Shown here piece by piece: positions 38,401-48,057 of a stretch of DNA of 64,000 nt (its first letter is position 1; every line of letters begins with the position of its first letter). The stretch is taken from assembly GCA_020721585.1 (NCBI GenBank), contig DYMK01000002.1, positions 119,257 through 183,256 of the forward strand. The letters run 5' to 3'. The position numbers were made by a program, and so were the translations under genes. Under the pieces are notes generated by a model, which had not been told where the DNA came from, did not search any database, and saw only the letters and a program-made list of their open reading frames with translations. This DNA is from Sulfuricurvum sp. (GTDB lineage Bacteria > Campylobacterota > Campylobacteria > Campylobacterales > Sulfurimonadaceae).

Positions 38401-38655
38401 GTGGTACTCAAAATATCTGAAGGTCGTCCCAATATTGAAGATCGGATGAAAAATGGGGATATTGCCTTGGCGATTAATACCTCAGATAACACCACCTCCA
38501 AAAAAGATGCCGAACAGATCCGTCAGGTGGTATTGCGTATGGGAATTCCCTACTTCACTACCCTAAGTGCCGCTCGTGCTGCCATTGAAGCGATGCGGTA
38601 TATGGGGGATGATGCGTGGATGAAACCTCAAGCCCTTCAGGATTTTTTGGTTTAA
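35401..38655 (+). CDS. carB: Carbamoyl-phosphate synthase large subunit
   Basis: Makes carbamoyl phosphate for arginine and pyrimidine synthesis using ammonia passed from CarA. The 1084-residue protein has the usual two homologous halves, each with an ATP-grasp domain: [20 protein letters not shown] at the start and [19 protein letters not shown] near residue 560. An MGS-like allosteric domain occupies the last 140 residues ([17 protein letters not shown]). The ATG at 35401 follows AAGGGAC; the in-frame ATG at 35371 overlaps the -10 box. carA is not in the window. Confidence 0.97.
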   Translation: MPKRDDIKTILLIGSGPIVIGQACEFDYSGTQAVKTLKELGYRVVLINSNPATIMTDPEFADRTYIEPIKPEIIAQIIKDEKVDAILPTMGGQTALNAAMLMHEQGLLEGIEFLGANPSAIKKGEDRQAFKECMVKIGMDLPISRYAYNMDEAMGAAEAIGFPIIIRASYTLAGGGSGVAYNIDEFKHLAQRGLDESPITEILIEESLLGWKEYEMEVIRDRNDNCIIVCSIENFDPMGVHTGDSITVAPALTLTDKEYQRMRDASFAILREIGVDTGGSNVQFSVDPQTGRMIVIEMNPRVSRSSALASKATGYPIAKVATLLAVGFTLDEITNDITGTPAAFEPVIDYIVTKVPRFTFEKFPEAESTLTTSMKSVGEAMAIGRTFKESVQKALCSLETGLCGFDPIGGDLEFVKHEIRRPNAERILYVGQGFRMGLSKEEIFELSKIDPWFLTQIEEIIAQEPLVTTATLSNEGQLRRLKTEGFSDKNIARLITQNGGSTKENDVYDARKALGISLEYNEVDTCAAEFGSLTPYLYSTTNITSLGVQEARISDKKKVMILGGGPNRIGQGIEFDYCCVHASFALKEMGIETIMVNCNPETVSTDYDTSDVLYFEPIDFEHVRAIVEAEQPDGIIVHFGGQTPLKLANGLHAIGAKIAGTSAEVIDLAENREKFSAFVIEQGLKQPKNGLSMTKEGAFEIANKLGYPVLVRPSYVLGGRAMRIVYNDDELRTYMDVAVSVSNDSPVLVDKFLDQAVELDVDAICDGTEVYIGSVMQHIEEAGIHSGDSACSLPPVSLSAQLQAQVEQQTKKIALGLGVIGLLNIQYAIYQNEVYLIEVNPRASRTVPFVSKATGMPLAKVATRVMLGDSLRNALAFYDNYNVVMEEDGLLKPRLKGHVAIKEAVFPFNKLYGADLVLSPEMKSTGEVMGISSNFGVSFAKSQLAAGNKIPTSGTCFLSFIENDKLHAAEIAQGLHTQGFKLLATRGTQKAIEAAGIPCEVVLKISEGRPNIEDRMKNGDIALAINTSDNTTSKKDAEQIRQVVLRMGIPYFTTLSAARAAIEAMRYMGDDAWMKPQALQDFLV

Positions 38656-38663
38656 TACCAACG

Positions 38664-39092
38664 ATGCCCATTTTCCTTGCCCAAACGGATACCACCGTCG
38701 GTTTTCTCTCTCAAAATGCCCACTCCCTTGCAACCCTCAAAGGGAGAGATGAGGGGAAACCCTTTTTAAAAGTTTTTGCCTCTTTGAGTGTATTGCAAAA
38801 AAGCCTCAGAATCCCCTTAAAACATCGTTCATGGGTACGACACGCCCAAAAAACTACCTTTGTGATCAAAAATCAAGCCATTCGTTACGTCTGTGATTCT
38901 CATCATACCCACCTTATCGCCCCGTATGGATGGCTTTACTCCACTTCGGCTAATAAAAGTGGTGAAACCTATGCCCCCCACTTTTGCCGCACACACGCAG
39001 ATCGTATTATCGAAGATCATCGAGGATTTTTTACCGCTCCCCCCTCGACCATCGTCCGTATTACGACCACCCAATCCCAAAAATTACGTTAG
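38664..39092 (+). CDS. Short Sua5/YciO/YrdC family protein
   Basis: A 142-residue protein, shorter than TsaC (about 190). TDTTVGFLSQN near the N-terminus corresponds to the TDTVYGL substrate loop of YrdC proteins, KPFLKVFAS to the nucleotide site and LYSTSANKSGE to the SANxSG motif. Full members make threonylcarbamoyl-AMP for tRNA t6A; whether this short form does is unknown. Starts 9 bases after carB and ends 10 bases before the UPF0323 gene. No strong ribosome site. Confidence 0.75.
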   Translation: MPIFLAQTDTTVGFLSQNAHSLATLKGRDEGKPFLKVFASLSVLQKSLRIPLKHRSWVRHAQKTTFVIKNQAIRYVCDSHHTHLIAPYGWLYSTSANKSGETYAPHFCRTHADRIIEDHRGFFTAPPSTIVRITTTQSQKLR

Positions 39093-39102
39093 GAGAACTC
39101 CC

Positions 39103-39717
39103 ATGAAACATCTTTTAAGTGCCAAACATATCTATTTAGGTGCCACAGGGCTTGCCGTATTAAGTGCCTTAAGTGGTTGTCAAAATAGTAGCACCAATGA
39201 AGAACCTAAAGAGACTCAATCCCAAGGGTGGGAAAATAAATTTATTGTAGTTGAACAACTCTCCAATGGTAAATACGTTGTCGTAGAGGAAACCCCAACC
39301 CAAGGGGAAAGTCGTGCCATTATCCGTTCCAAAGATGAGAATGGAACCGTTCACGAACGGGTTATGACCCAAGCTGAGATGAAAGAACTCGCCGATAACG
39401 AATACAAAAAAATGAACGAGGGAAAATCAGAACTTAACAGCGAACCCAAAAGCGAAGGGATGGGGCTTGGAGGAACAATTCTTGCTGCTGCTGGGGGGGC
39501 ATTATTGGGAAACATGATCGGCAATGCCCTTATGAACAATTCCAACGTTCGTCAACACCAAGATATGTCCAACCGTTCAGCGTATCATCAAACCCACAAA
39601 ACCCCCGTTCATCCCTCCCCTACTTCTTCCAGTAGTGCTCCTAAAAAAAGTTTTTTTGGTGGTAGTAGTAGCGGCGCAAGCCATTCTAATTCGTTTTCTA
39701 GCCATTTTGGAGGATAA
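39103..39717 (+). CDS. UPF0323 family lipoprotein
   Basis: A 204-residue protein with signal peptide and lipobox LSGC at about residue 26. A central segment has repeated short beta motifs (KFIVVEQLSNGKYVVVEE), followed by a charged helix and a glycine-zipper helix near 122-145 (LGGTILAAAGGALLGNMIG). The Ser/His/Gly tail ends SFSSHFGG. The family is characteristic of Campylobacterota and its function is unknown. An AGGAG ribosome site is present. It is immediately followed by the glutathionylspermidine-synthase-like gene, as in relatives. Confidence 0.88.
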   Translation: MKHLLSAKHIYLGATGLAVLSALSGCQNSSTNEEPKETQSQGWENKFIVVEQLSNGKYVVVEETPTQGESRAIIRSKDENGTVHERVMTQAEMKELADNEYKKMNEGKSELNSEPKSEGMGLGGTILAAAGGALLGNMIGNALMNNSNVRQHQDMSNRSAYHQTHKTPVHPSPTSSSSAPKKSFFGGSSSGASHSNSFSSHFGG

Positions 39718-39719
39718 TT

Positions 39720-40898
39720 ATGATCACGTTAGACCCTATCAACCCTATTAGTACCGACATTCTCGAAGAGATTGGTTTTGTTTGGCATACCGATGCCGAT
39801 TTAACCCACTATGTCGCCGATGAACTGGTGGTCGTCAGTGACCACGAGGCAGAAGCCTATTACGAAGCGGTCAATGAACTGTACACTATGTACACCGCTG
39901 CTGCACAACACGTTATTGACAATAACCTCTTTTTTGAGTTAGGGATCCCCTTTAATCTGGTGGAGTGCATCAAAAAAAGTTGGGACAATGATGTCCATTG
40001 GCATCTGTACGGTCGTTTTGATTTGGCAGGAGGCATTGATGGCAAGCCCATTAAACTCATCGAATTTAATGCCGATACCCCTACGGCATTGTTTGAAACG
40101 GCAATACTCCAATGGGCGTTACTCAAACACAATAACATGGATGAAGCACGCCAATTTAACAATGTCTACGAAGCCATTAGCGACAATTTTCGCCGTTTGG
40201 TCACCCTCTTTGAGGATACCGAGATGTTTGAACGCTATTATGAAGGGTGGAAAATCCTCTTTAGTGCCGATAGTAGTAATTCCGAAGAGGAACGAACCGT
40301 ACGACTGTTGCAACAAATGGCGATTGATGCGGGATTTGAGACCGAATTTGAACCGCTGGTAAATGTCAAATTTGATGAAGAGGGAATTTATGACCGGCAT
40401 GAAAATTCCTACGAATACTGGTTTAAACTCTACCCTTGGGAAGATATTGCCATTGATGAAAATGAGTTAGCGACCCTTTTGACCGCTATTATGACCCATC
40501 AAAAAGCGATTATCCTAAACCCTGCCTATACCCTGTTGTTCCAATCCAAAGGGATGTTGAAAATTTTATGCGATCTCTTTCCCGATTCCCCCTATTTGCT
40601 CCGCGCATCCTACGAACCACTCCACGGTGTTGCGTGCGTTGAAAAGCGAATGTTTGGACGAGAAGGGGCCAATGTCCGTATTTTTGATCATGCCGGAAAA
40701 ATTCTTGAATCCACCGATGGACCGTATGAAAACTTCAAAGCTATTTATCAAGAGTATGTCGAGTTTCCTAAAGATGCACGGGGTAATTCCTATCAAGCAG
40801 GAGTCTTTTTTGCCTATGAAGCGTGTGGGTTAGGGTTTCGTCGCGGAGGAAAAATTTTAAACAATGGCTCAAAATTTGTAGGGCATCGACTCTCTTAA
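39720..40898 (+). CDS. Glutathionylspermidine synthase family protein
   Basis: A 392-residue ATP-grasp protein of the GSP_synth family. It has GRFDLAGGIDGKPIKLIEFN near 99-118 (nucleotide and acid ligands), NADTPTALFETAILQW, LLFQSKGMLKIL, and VEKRMFGREGANVRIF near the C-terminus. Substrates in bacteria lacking trypanothione are unknown; ligation of a carboxylate to an amine is expected from the fold. It begins two bases after the lipoprotein stop, so the two are coupled. Confidence 0.9.
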   Translation: MITLDPINPISTDILEEIGFVWHTDADLTHYVADELVVVSDHEAEAYYEAVNELYTMYTAAAQHVIDNNLFFELGIPFNLVECIKKSWDNDVHWHLYGRFDLAGGIDGKPIKLIEFNADTPTALFETAILQWALLKHNNMDEARQFNNVYEAISDNFRRLVTLFEDTEMFERYYEGWKILFSADSSNSEEERTVRLLQQMAIDAGFETEFEPLVNVKFDEEGIYDRHENSYEYWFKLYPWEDIAIDENELATLLTAIMTHQKAIILNPAYTLLFQSKGMLKILCDLFPDSPYLLRASYEPLHGVACVEKRMFGREGANVRIFDHAGKILESTDGPYENFKAIYQEYVEFPKDARGNSYQAGVFFAYEACGLGFRRGGKILNNGSKFVGHRLS

Positions 40899-41111
40899 AC
40901 TAAATCTTTTTTTTAAATCGCTTGCGTGACGCATGGAAATCCCATGGGTTTCTCAGCTTTTTCCAAATAAGCCATTTTTTACTTTTTTATCACGATATTA
41001 TCCCTTTTTCAGCACGTTTTAACACCTTTTTGATTATATTTCAACTCTAATCCAATCAGTACAAAAATAGTAACTTTTATCGTCACCCTATCTAGTTAAA
41101 AATGAGGCTTT

Positions 41112-43160
41112 ATGAGAACCCCTTTTTCCCTTGCATTGTTACTCATTCCCCTCGCCCTTTTTGCTACAGAAGACGGCTCCTCTAATGATTTGCAAGATCT
41201 CACACAAGACCTAAGCCAGATTACCCAAACCGCCACCGTACAGCGGGCGAATATCGACTATCTCCCTTTTATCATGAGTGTCTTTGAAGGGGATGAACTT
41301 TCTCACGCAGGGGCAAATTCACTCAAAGATGCCCTCTCTCTCGTAGCAGGGGTTAGTCTTTCCAGTGATAATCTCTCGTTAATTAATCCTGTTTTTAGGG
41401 GTTCTAATCCCCAAGCGCGTGGGCAGACAAAGCTCATTATTGATGGAAGAGAGATGAATGAATTCATTTTTGATAGCCATAGCTCGTATCTTGCTATGCC
41501 TATCGATCTCATCAAACGGATCGAAGTGGTACGAGGTCCTGGGGGATACAGTGATGGGCATTGGGGATACGCAGGATCCATCATCGTCACTACCTACAAA
41601 AAAGAGCCTTCTGAAGATAAAGAGGGTCGTTGGTTCGCCTCTTCAGGAAGCTATGGTACACGTAAGATGGGCGGATCGTATGCTTTGGTAAAAGATGATT
41701 TTTCCCTCGGAGCGGATGTGTATACTATTCATGATAATCTGACTCTTAATTATGGGAAAGATGCCCTTGCTAATGGCTATTTTGGACCGAATAATGTTCA
41801 GCTATCTCGATCGGGAAGCGCACCGTTTCAAACCGATACTACCGTCATCTCTGCGAGGGTCGCCAAGGGATCCCTCTTTTTGGATGGGCGATTCTCTCTC
41901 TATCGGCATGGAGCGGGAGGGGGGATAACCTATGCATTAGCATCCGATGGGGATCACTACACCCTCAACCAAAATAGTATCCGTTCAGGAACCCATTATA
42001 CGTTGGGCAATTTTAGCGGAACCGTGCAGGGATCAATGAGCGAAGATCGCTTTGGTAATTACAGTCTGAGCCGACCGGCGGGATTGGTTTTAGGGGGTGT
42101 CACGTATCCTGATGGATTTCACAGCGTCGTTGAACTTTTAGTCCGAACTTATGAGATGAGCAATACCCTCTCAGGGATTTTTTTAGGGGGGAAGGGGACA
42201 TTTGGGATAAAAAAATCGCATAGCACTGCTGTCTACGTAAAAACTCTCTATACCAATATGAGTTCAGGGGTAGGGCTTGTTGATTATTCCAACACGTATC
42301 CTTTTGTTGAACCCCGTAGTTCTATGAATGATTTTTCAACGTATCTTACCTACGAACATCCCATTACAAAATCACTTATGGGATACGTTTCACTGACACT
42401 GGATAAACATAACACACTCGTTCCTCGTTGGGATCCCCGTATTGCGACCATTTATACCATTAATCCTGAAAATCTCGTAAAATTTTCAATCTCGCGCGCT
42501 CATCGAAACCCCTCGTGGCAAGAGATGTTTCTCATCAACAATCCTGCTCGATGGGGAAATCCCAATCTTAAAGCGGAAAGTGTTATTGCTTATGAAACCC
42601 AATGGATCCATACTTTTGGACTCAATCATACCCTTTCAATGAATCTCTTTCATCTCCAAAATGAAAATCAAATCTACCTTCACTATAATCCGACTTCAGC
42701 GACTCCACGATACGATTATATAAATGGCTCACAAAGTACCATCACAGGATTTGAGACCGAGTGGCGCAGACGGTATGATACCCTCTCGTTTTATGCTACT
42801 TACAGCCATATAATGGCGTATGATGGTCATGGTGATACGCTTGCCAATGCACCCTCTAATAGCGTATCTGGGTTTATGACCTACCATTGGGATCAACATT
42901 GGTATACGTCCCTCTCAGGACGATGGCAGGGGAAAACACCACGAACAAAAACCGATTCACGTCCTAGTATGCAGGAGATAAGTACTATGGATGGTACGAT
43001 AGGCTATACGATACCAAAATTTAACAGTGAGATTCAATTTTCGGTGAAAAATATGTTTAATCAAACGCAACTTTATCCCGCACCAGAAGGCACATACACC
43101 GCAGACTATCCAGCAGGAGTGGGGCGTAATTATCTTATTACTTTACGAGGGACATTTTAA
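41112..43160 (+). CDS. TonB-dependent outer-membrane receptor
   Basis: A complete 682-residue receptor. There is a signal peptide MRTPFSLALLLIPLALFA, a plug (about 45-165) with DALSLVAGVSLSSDN, LIIDGREMNEF and IKRIEVVRGPGGYSDG, and a 22-strand-type barrel ending in the classical terminal aromatic residue (LITLRGTF). The barrel contains TRTYEM- and LTLDKHNTLVPRWDPR-like strands seen in heme and colicin-type receptors. The ligand is unknown. The 213-base upstream spacer shows a CCCATGGG palindrome but no clear Fur box or cobalamin riboswitch. It converges with the antiporter gene. Confidence 0.94.
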   Translation: MRTPFSLALLLIPLALFATEDGSSNDLQDLTQDLSQITQTATVQRANIDYLPFIMSVFEGDELSHAGANSLKDALSLVAGVSLSSDNLSLINPVFRGSNPQARGQTKLIIDGREMNEFIFDSHSSYLAMPIDLIKRIEVVRGPGGYSDGHWGYAGSIIVTTYKKEPSEDKEGRWFASSGSYGTRKMGGSYALVKDDFSLGADVYTIHDNLTLNYGKDALANGYFGPNNVQLSRSGSAPFQTDTTVISARVAKGSLFLDGRFSLYRHGAGGGITYALASDGDHYTLNQNSIRSGTHYTLGNFSGTVQGSMSEDRFGNYSLSRPAGLVLGGVTYPDGFHSVVELLVRTYEMSNTLSGIFLGGKGTFGIKKSHSTAVYVKTLYTNMSSGVGLVDYSNTYPFVEPRSSMNDFSTYLTYEHPITKSLMGYVSLTLDKHNTLVPRWDPRIATIYTINPENLVKFSISRAHRNPSWQEMFLINNPARWGNPNLKAESVIAYETQWIHTFGLNHTLSMNLFHLQNENQIYLHYNPTSATPRYDYINGSQSTITGFETEWRRRYDTLSFYATYSHIMAYDGHGDTLANAPSNSVSGFMTYHWDQHWYTSLSGRWQGKTPRTKTDSRPSMQEISTMDGTIGYTIPKFNSEIQFSVKNMFNQTQLYPAPEGTYTADYPAGVGRNYLITLRGTF

Positions 43161-43195
43161 ACGCGCATTGATGGTATGTAAAAAATGCGTTTCTT

Positions 43196-43268
43196 GCCCG
43201 CCTTCGCGGGAATGACGCGTTTTGTCACTTTGAATACTAACCTTGTCACCCTGAACGTGATTTTGGGT
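43196..43268. repeat. Dispersed palindromes after the TonB receptor gene
   Basis: A CCCGCCTTCGCGGGAATGAC half and a degraded TGTCACCCTGAACGTGATTTTGGGT element, in the gap between two converging genes. Same families as at 4837 and 61758. Confidence 0.75.
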
Positions 43269-44870
43269 TTATGAGGGGGAAGTTGCCCGTTGTACCAATA
43301 AATCCGCCACCTCAAAACTGGCATCCACAAACTCCAATTGGGGTAAATCGCGCATACTTTTACGCTCTTCGACGCTGTCAATTTTGATAATAATATGGGC
43401 GTTGGGATGAAAATTCAAGACCGCTTCGCTAATGAGTCGTCGATTTTGCTCACTGCTCATGGTGATGAGGATCGCTTGGGACTCTTTGACCTTGAGCGAT
43501 TCCAAAACGGGATGTTTATTGAGGTGACCAAAATAGGCCATGTAACCCAATTTTCGGGCGTGCAAAACGTGTTTGAGGTTATCAGAGATGATGATAAAGT
43601 TGGCTCCCTTAGCTTGCAAGGAAGCAGCGACAATTTTCCCCAACATCGCAAAACCCGCCACGATAATATGATTTTGACGTTCGATGGGGGTGATGACATC
43701 CGATTCGTAGAACTCTTTTTCAAAATAGGAGGAGAGCTTATAGATATTCCCAATGATAAAAGGGGTGAGAATCATCGAAATGACGCTCACCAGAATCAAA
43801 AAGCTTGCCATCTCTTGGGTGATGAGTTTGAAACTTCCTGCCATGGCGAAGACGGCAAACGAAAATTCCCCAATCTGCGCTAAGGATAACGCCGTTTTGG
43901 CGGAGGTATTTTTGTCGGAATTACGGCGAATAATGGCATAGATGACCGCAGCTTTAAACAGCATCGCAAACAAAAAGACAAAAATAATGATAAAGATGTT
44001 TTCCATAAAATAAAAAACATTGATTTTACTCCCCACACCAAAGAAAAATGCCCCCAACAAAAGATCTTTATAGGTAGCAATGTCCGATTCGACTTTGACG
44101 TTATACCCCGTATCAGCGATAATCATCCCAGCAATAAAGGCTCCCAACGAGTAGGTAAAGCCCATGGTGTGCGCCAGCAGGGACGCACCGATCAGGATAG
44201 AGAAGACCGACCCCAAAAAAAGCTCTTCCAACTCCGTTTTAGCCGAAAATTTCAAAAGGGCATTCACGATTTTATCCCCAAGAGTGAACATAAAAAGGAC
44301 AACGAATGCAGCCGATAGGAGGGTTTTGAGGAGTACTTCCCCCAGTGAGAGGGTGTCATTGGCTAAAAAACTCATGAGTAATAAGATCGGAATCACCGCC
44401 AAATCTTGGAAGATCAAAATCCCCATTGATTTTTGACCGTAGGGGGTGATGATGTCTTTGGACTCTTTGAGATAAGTGAGGACAATCGCCGTTGAAGAGA
44501 GGGAAAATGCCAACGAGACGATGAGGGAGGTGTTAAAATCAAGATGAAAAAGGTAAAACGAGAGGATAAAAATCACCCCAACGCTCAATACCACTTGCAG
44601 TACTCCATTGGTGAGAAGAAGCTCTTTCATCTTTTTGATTTTTTCTAAACTCAGTTCCAATCCGATGGTAAACATCAAAAAGACAATCCCAAACTCCCCG
44701 ATCAATTCCAACGAATCGTTCCCCAGACCATTAAACCCAAAGAGGTAGCTAATAATGGTACCTGTGGCAATGTAGCCAATAATGTGCGAAATCCCCAACC
44801 GTTTAAGGAGGATATTCAGCACCGTAGCAATGGTGATGGTCAAAAAAATAGATAATAGTAGCGTTTCCAT
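43269..44870 (-). CDS. KefB-like cation:proton antiporter (CPA2)
   Basis: A 533-residue inner-membrane protein with about 12 helices in the first 375 residues, including the CPA2 features IGEFGIVFLMFTIGLELS, FSLSSTAIVLTYL and QIGEFSFAVFAMAG. A cytosolic TrkA-N domain follows (HIIVAGFAMLGKIVAASL near 400, then DSVEERKSMRDLPQ). It probably exchanges K+ or Na+ for protons. The glutathione-binding features of KefB/KefC are not evident, so gating is open. The ATG at 44870 is preferred to an upstream TTG. It is divergent from the type IIG enzyme. Confidence 0.92.
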   Translation of the reverse strand: METLLLSIFLTITIATVLNILLKRLGISHIIGYIATGTIISYLFGFNGLGNDSLELIGEFGIVFLMFTIGLELSLEKIKKMKELLLTNGVLQVVLSVGVIFILSFYLFHLDFNTSLIVSLAFSLSSTAIVLTYLKESKDIITPYGQKSMGILIFQDLAVIPILLLMSFLANDTLSLGEVLLKTLLSAAFVVLFMFTLGDKIVNALLKFSAKTELEELFLGSVFSILIGASLLAHTMGFTYSLGAFIAGMIIADTGYNVKVESDIATYKDLLLGAFFFGVGSKINVFYFMENIFIIIFVFLFAMLFKAAVIYAIIRRNSDKNTSAKTALSLAQIGEFSFAVFAMAGSFKLITQEMASFLILVSVISMILTPFIIGNIYKLSSYFEKEFYESDVITPIERQNHIIVAGFAMLGKIVAASLQAKGANFIIISDNLKHVLHARKLGYMAYFGHLNKHPVLESLKVKESQAILITMSSEQNRRLISEAVLNFHPNAHIIIKIDSVEERKSMRDLPQLEFVDASFEVADLLVQRATSPS

Positions 44871-44932
44871 AGCACCATTATAGTGCAAGCTTCGTACTAT
44901 AGATGATTAAAAAAGCACCGCTAAAATTCCGC

Positions 44933-44938
44933 TATAAT
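44933..44938 (+). promoter_or_regulatory. -10 box of the type IIG operon
   Basis: Perfect TATAAT 30 bases before the GTG at 44968. Its position makes the in-frame TTG at 44938 impossible as a start, since transcription begins after it. Confidence 0.55.
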
Positions 44939-44967
44939 TGTCCCATTTTACGCTTCAGGTGGTTTGT

Positions 44968-47900
44968 GTGGCACTTTTTCAAAAATCTATCCTAAATTCC
45001 GTTAAACACGATGAATCGCTTATTGCTTTGCGTTGGGCAGCATTTCAAAACTATATCGCCAAAGTCGATGCGATACGTGATTTCAAAGAAGAGATCTATC
45101 AAGACGGCTTTTTTAAAGACATCTTCGAGTCGTGCTTGGGCTATACCCTCAATACGACCAATCCCCATGGGTATACGCTTGAACGGGAAAAGAAAAACGA
45201 AACCGACGGTAAAAAAGCCGATGGGGTGATCGTGATTAATGGTGAAATTATCGGAGTGGTCGAACTCAAAGACCAAAAAACCAAAAATCTTGATGCGGTC
45301 GAAACCCAAGCCTTTAACTATCACGCCTCTCATTCCCGCTCCCAATACATCATTATTTCCAATTTCGATGAACTCCGTTTTTACATCGACAAAAAAACGG
45401 TGTATGAAAAATTTAACCTTTTTACCCTCACGTATGCGGAGTTCAAAACGCTCCATTTGCTTCTAAGTTTTGAGAGTATCAAAGAGGGGATTCCGCTCAC
45501 ACTCAAAGAAAAATCGGCAACGTTTGAAGCGACCATCTCCAAACAATTGTACAAAGATTTTAGTGCGTTTCGTACCCATCTTTTTGATAATATCGTTAAA
45601 AATAATTACTCCCCCCTCATACCCGCGAACTCTCCCGTCATACCCGCGAAGGCGGGTATCCAGCTAGATTCCCTTCACGGGAATGACAAAGACTTAGATA
45701 AACAAACCCTCCTGCGCCTCACCCAAAAGCTCTGTGACCGTATTATCTTTATCCTTTTTGCCGAAGATCGGGGACTGCTGCACCCCAACACGATCAAAGA
45801 GATACGCACCCGCCACGCACAAGACGTTTTTGGTCATCCCATCTATGCGTATTACAAAATTTATTTTAATGCGATCAACACAGGACATGAAAAACTGGGC
45901 ATTCCCAAATACAATGGGGGACTCTTCGCCCCCGATGCGCTCTTGGATAGTCTCATCATCGAAGATGCGTATCTCGACATGGAGGCGCAAAAGCTCTCCG
46001 ATTACGATTTTGAAAGTGACATTAGCGTCAATATTTTGGGGCATATCTTTGAGCAGTCGCTTACCGACCTCGAAGAAATGGAAAAAACTTTCACGCAACC
46101 CTCTCGTCACCCTGAACCCTCTCGTCACCCTGAACCCTCTCGTCACCCTGAACTCGATTCAGGGTCTACAAAAAAAGAGCTGGATTCCCGCCTTCGCGGG
46201 AATGACAAAAGTGTTTCCAAACGGAAAAAAGACGGTATCTTTTACACCCCCGAATACATCACCCGCTACATCGTCGAAAATACTTTGGGCAAACTTTGTG
46301 CGGATAAAAGAGACGAACTTGCCATCGGAAATGAGACGTTAGTCCCGCACAATCTCAAAAAACTCACCAAAGAGGAAATCAAAGCAAAAGAGAATCTTCT
46401 TGCCTATCGTGAATGGCTTACGCATCTTAAAATCCTCGACCCTGCGTGCGGAAGTGGGGCGTTTCTCAACCAAGCGTTGGAGTTTCTGATCCGTGAACAT
46501 ACCCTCATACGGGATTTGCTCTTGCCGTTTCAAGATTTGATGATCGGGTATGAGATCGAAAAAAGTATCCTCGAACACAATCTTTATGGCGTAGACATCA
46601 ATGAAGATGCGGTGGAAATCGCCAAACTCAGTCTCTGGTTACGGACAGCGCATAAGGGTCGAGAGCTTACAAGTCTGAATGATAAAATCATCTGTGCTAA
46701 TTCGCTTTTGGCGATGCCGTTTGAAGAGAATAGTTTTGATGTGGTGATTGGCAATCCGCCGTATGTGAGACAAGAGATGATTGATGGTGAAATAAAAGAA
46801 AAATATGTTCAAAATTATAAATATGTTGCTACCGTAGCTGCTGATTTGTATGTTTATTTTTATGAATTATCAATCAAGCTATTAAAAGAGAGAGGATTGC
46901 TAGGTTTTATTACTCCGAACAAATGGATGGAGAGAAAATATGGACTAAATTTACGAATTTATTTAAAGTCCTACAATATTAAGCAACTTATAAATTTTGG
47001 TGAATTAAAAGTATTTGACGATGCATCAACCGAACCAGCAATTATCATTTTAGAAAATCGAATCAGTGATAATGATATTTCTTATGCCATGATAAAATCA
47101 ATAGAAGAAGCTCAACTAGGTGATTATAAAACATTATTTTATAAAAAAAGTGAACTTTCAAGTGATATTTGGAGATTCACAAATCCTCTCACTGCATCGG
47201 TTTTAGTTAAGTTTAAAGATACTGGTACAACACTCAAAAGTTATACAAATAGTGGTGTATTTTATGGTGTGAAAACTGGATTAAATAAAGCATTTATCAT
47301 CAATGAAAATACCTATCAAGAAATTATAAGTAAAGATAAGAACTCAAATCAACTACTTAAAAAAATGGTAGAAGGAGATGATTTTGACAAGTGGGAATTG
47401 AATCACTCTGGACGCTATATGGTTGCAACTGGTTATGGGTTAGATATTAGGGAGAAATATCCTGCAATTTTTGAATATTTGGAGCAGTATAAAGATGCAC
47501 TAATAAAGCGACAAGACAAAGGAGTTTACTATTGGAATCTTCGTGCTTGTGATTACTATGACGAGCTTGAAAAACCAAAACTTATCTACTATCACACGGC
47601 ACTGAATCATAAATTTTATTATGACTCAGATGGTTACTATATAAGTGCAAATTGTTATTTTATTGCAAATGCTGATAAATATTTACAATCAATTTTAAAT
47701 TCAAAGTTATTTAGTTTTGTAAAAAAATATCTTTTCCCAGCTTTCGGAGATGCCGAAAAGGGTGGAAGAGTTCGTTTAGATGCAAACAAAATGAATTCAT
47801 TACCGATAAAAAAAATAGATGAAGCCCAACAACAACCATTCATAAAGCTCGTCGATGAGATTTTGAACTCAAAAGAGACTATCAAAAAATACAAAAAACA

Positions 47901-48057
47901 CTACGAAAAACTCAATGCCATAGAAAAAATAGAGATAAGCGAAGCGATAGAAAAACTCGAACTCAATGTGACACAATATGAAAAAGAGATCGATGCGATG
48001 GTCTATGCGCTGTATGGATTGAGTGCCGATGAGATAGCGATTGTGGAGGGGGTTTGA
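44968..48057 (+). CDS. Type IIG (Eco57I-like) restriction-modification enzyme
   Basis: A single-chain nuclease and adenine methyltransferase of 1029 residues. The N-terminal PD-(D/E)xK nuclease is visible as ADGVIVINGEIIGVVELKD near 81-99. The methyltransferase core has GIFYTPEYITRYIV, motif I ILDPACGSGAFLNQ near 490 and catalytic IGNPPYVRQEM near 593. The target-recognition part (about 600-950) is markedly AT-rich, then GC rises again in the C-terminal coiled-coil. Two insertions of dispersed palindromes lie in frame, at residues about 216-241 and 378-414, the latter with three tandem PSRHPE units. The GTG start has AGGTGG upstream and fits the -10 box. The gene is coupled to the DUF3800 gene by overlap. 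Confidence 0.92.
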   Translation: MALFQKSILNSVKHDESLIALRWAAFQNYIAKVDAIRDFKEEIYQDGFFKDIFESCLGYTLNTTNPHGYTLEREKKNETDGKKADGVIVINGEIIGVVELKDQKTKNLDAVETQAFNYHASHSRSQYIIISNFDELRFYIDKKTVYEKFNLFTLTYAEFKTLHLLLSFESIKEGIPLTLKEKSATFEATISKQLYKDFSAFRTHLFDNIVKNNYSPLIPANSPVIPAKAGIQLDSLHGNDKDLDKQTLLRLTQKLCDRIIFILFAEDRGLLHPNTIKEIRTRHAQDVFGHPIYAYYKIYFNAINTGHEKLGIPKYNGGLFAPDALLDSLIIEDAYLDMEAQKLSDYDFESDISVNILGHIFEQSLTDLEEMEKTFTQPSRHPEPSRHPEPSRHPELDSGSTKKELDSRLRGNDKSVSKRKKDGIFYTPEYITRYIVENTLGKLCADKRDELAIGNETLVPHNLKKLTKEEIKAKENLLAYREWLTHLKILDPACGSGAFLNQALEFLIREHTLIRDLLLPFQDLMIGYEIEKSILEHNLYGVDINEDAVEIAKLSLWLRTAHKGRELTSLNDKIICANSLLAMPFEENSFDVVIGNPPYVRQEMIDGEIKEKYVQNYKYVATVAADLYVYFYELSIKLLKERGLLGFITPNKWMERKYGLNLRIYLKSYNIKQLINFGELKVFDDASTEPAIIILENRISDNDISYAMIKSIEEAQLGDYKTLFYKKSELSSDIWRFTNPLTASVLVKFKDTGTTLKSYTNSGVFYGVKTGLNKAFIINENTYQEIISKDKNSNQLLKKMVEGDDFDKWELNHSGRYMVATGYGLDIREKYPAIFEYLEQYKDALIKRQDKGVYYWNLRACDYYDELEKPKLIYYHTALNHKFYYDSDGYYISANCYFIANADKYLQSILNSKLFSFVKKYLFPAFGDAEKGGRVRLDANKMNSLPIKKIDEAQQQPFIKLVDEILNSKETIKKYKKHYEKLNAIEKIEISEAIEKLELNVTQYEKEIDAMVYALYGLSADEIAIVEGV
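45615..45690. repeat. Dispersed palindromes inside the type IIG gene, first cluster
   Basis: ATACCCGCGAAGGCGGGTAT and ATTCCCTTCACGGGAATGAC lie within the coding frame and are translated as VIPAKAGIQLDSLHGNDK. They are absent from the catalytic motifs. Confidence 0.9.
46099..46209. repeat. Dispersed palindromes and 18-bp tandem repeat inside the type IIG gene, second cluster
   Basis: Three perfect 18-bp tandem units (46099-46116, 46117-46134, 46135-46152, each containing CTCTCGTCACCCTGAA) run into a CCCTGAACTCGATTCAGGG palindrome. An ATTCCCGCCTTCGCGGGAAT palindrome follows. The whole stretch is read in frame, giving three PSRHPE units then LDSGSTKKELDSRLRGNDK. Confidence 0.93.

Noticed and set aside
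40899..41111. Cobalamin riboswitch or Fur box upstream of the second TonB receptor
   Set aside because: I looked for the B12-box and Fur patterns and saw neither; only a CCCATGGG palindrome is present.
46099..46152. Possible CRISPR-like short repeats
   Set aside because: Three adjacent 18-bp units without spacers, read in frame in the type IIG gene; they are a tandem duplication of a dispersed-repeat segment.
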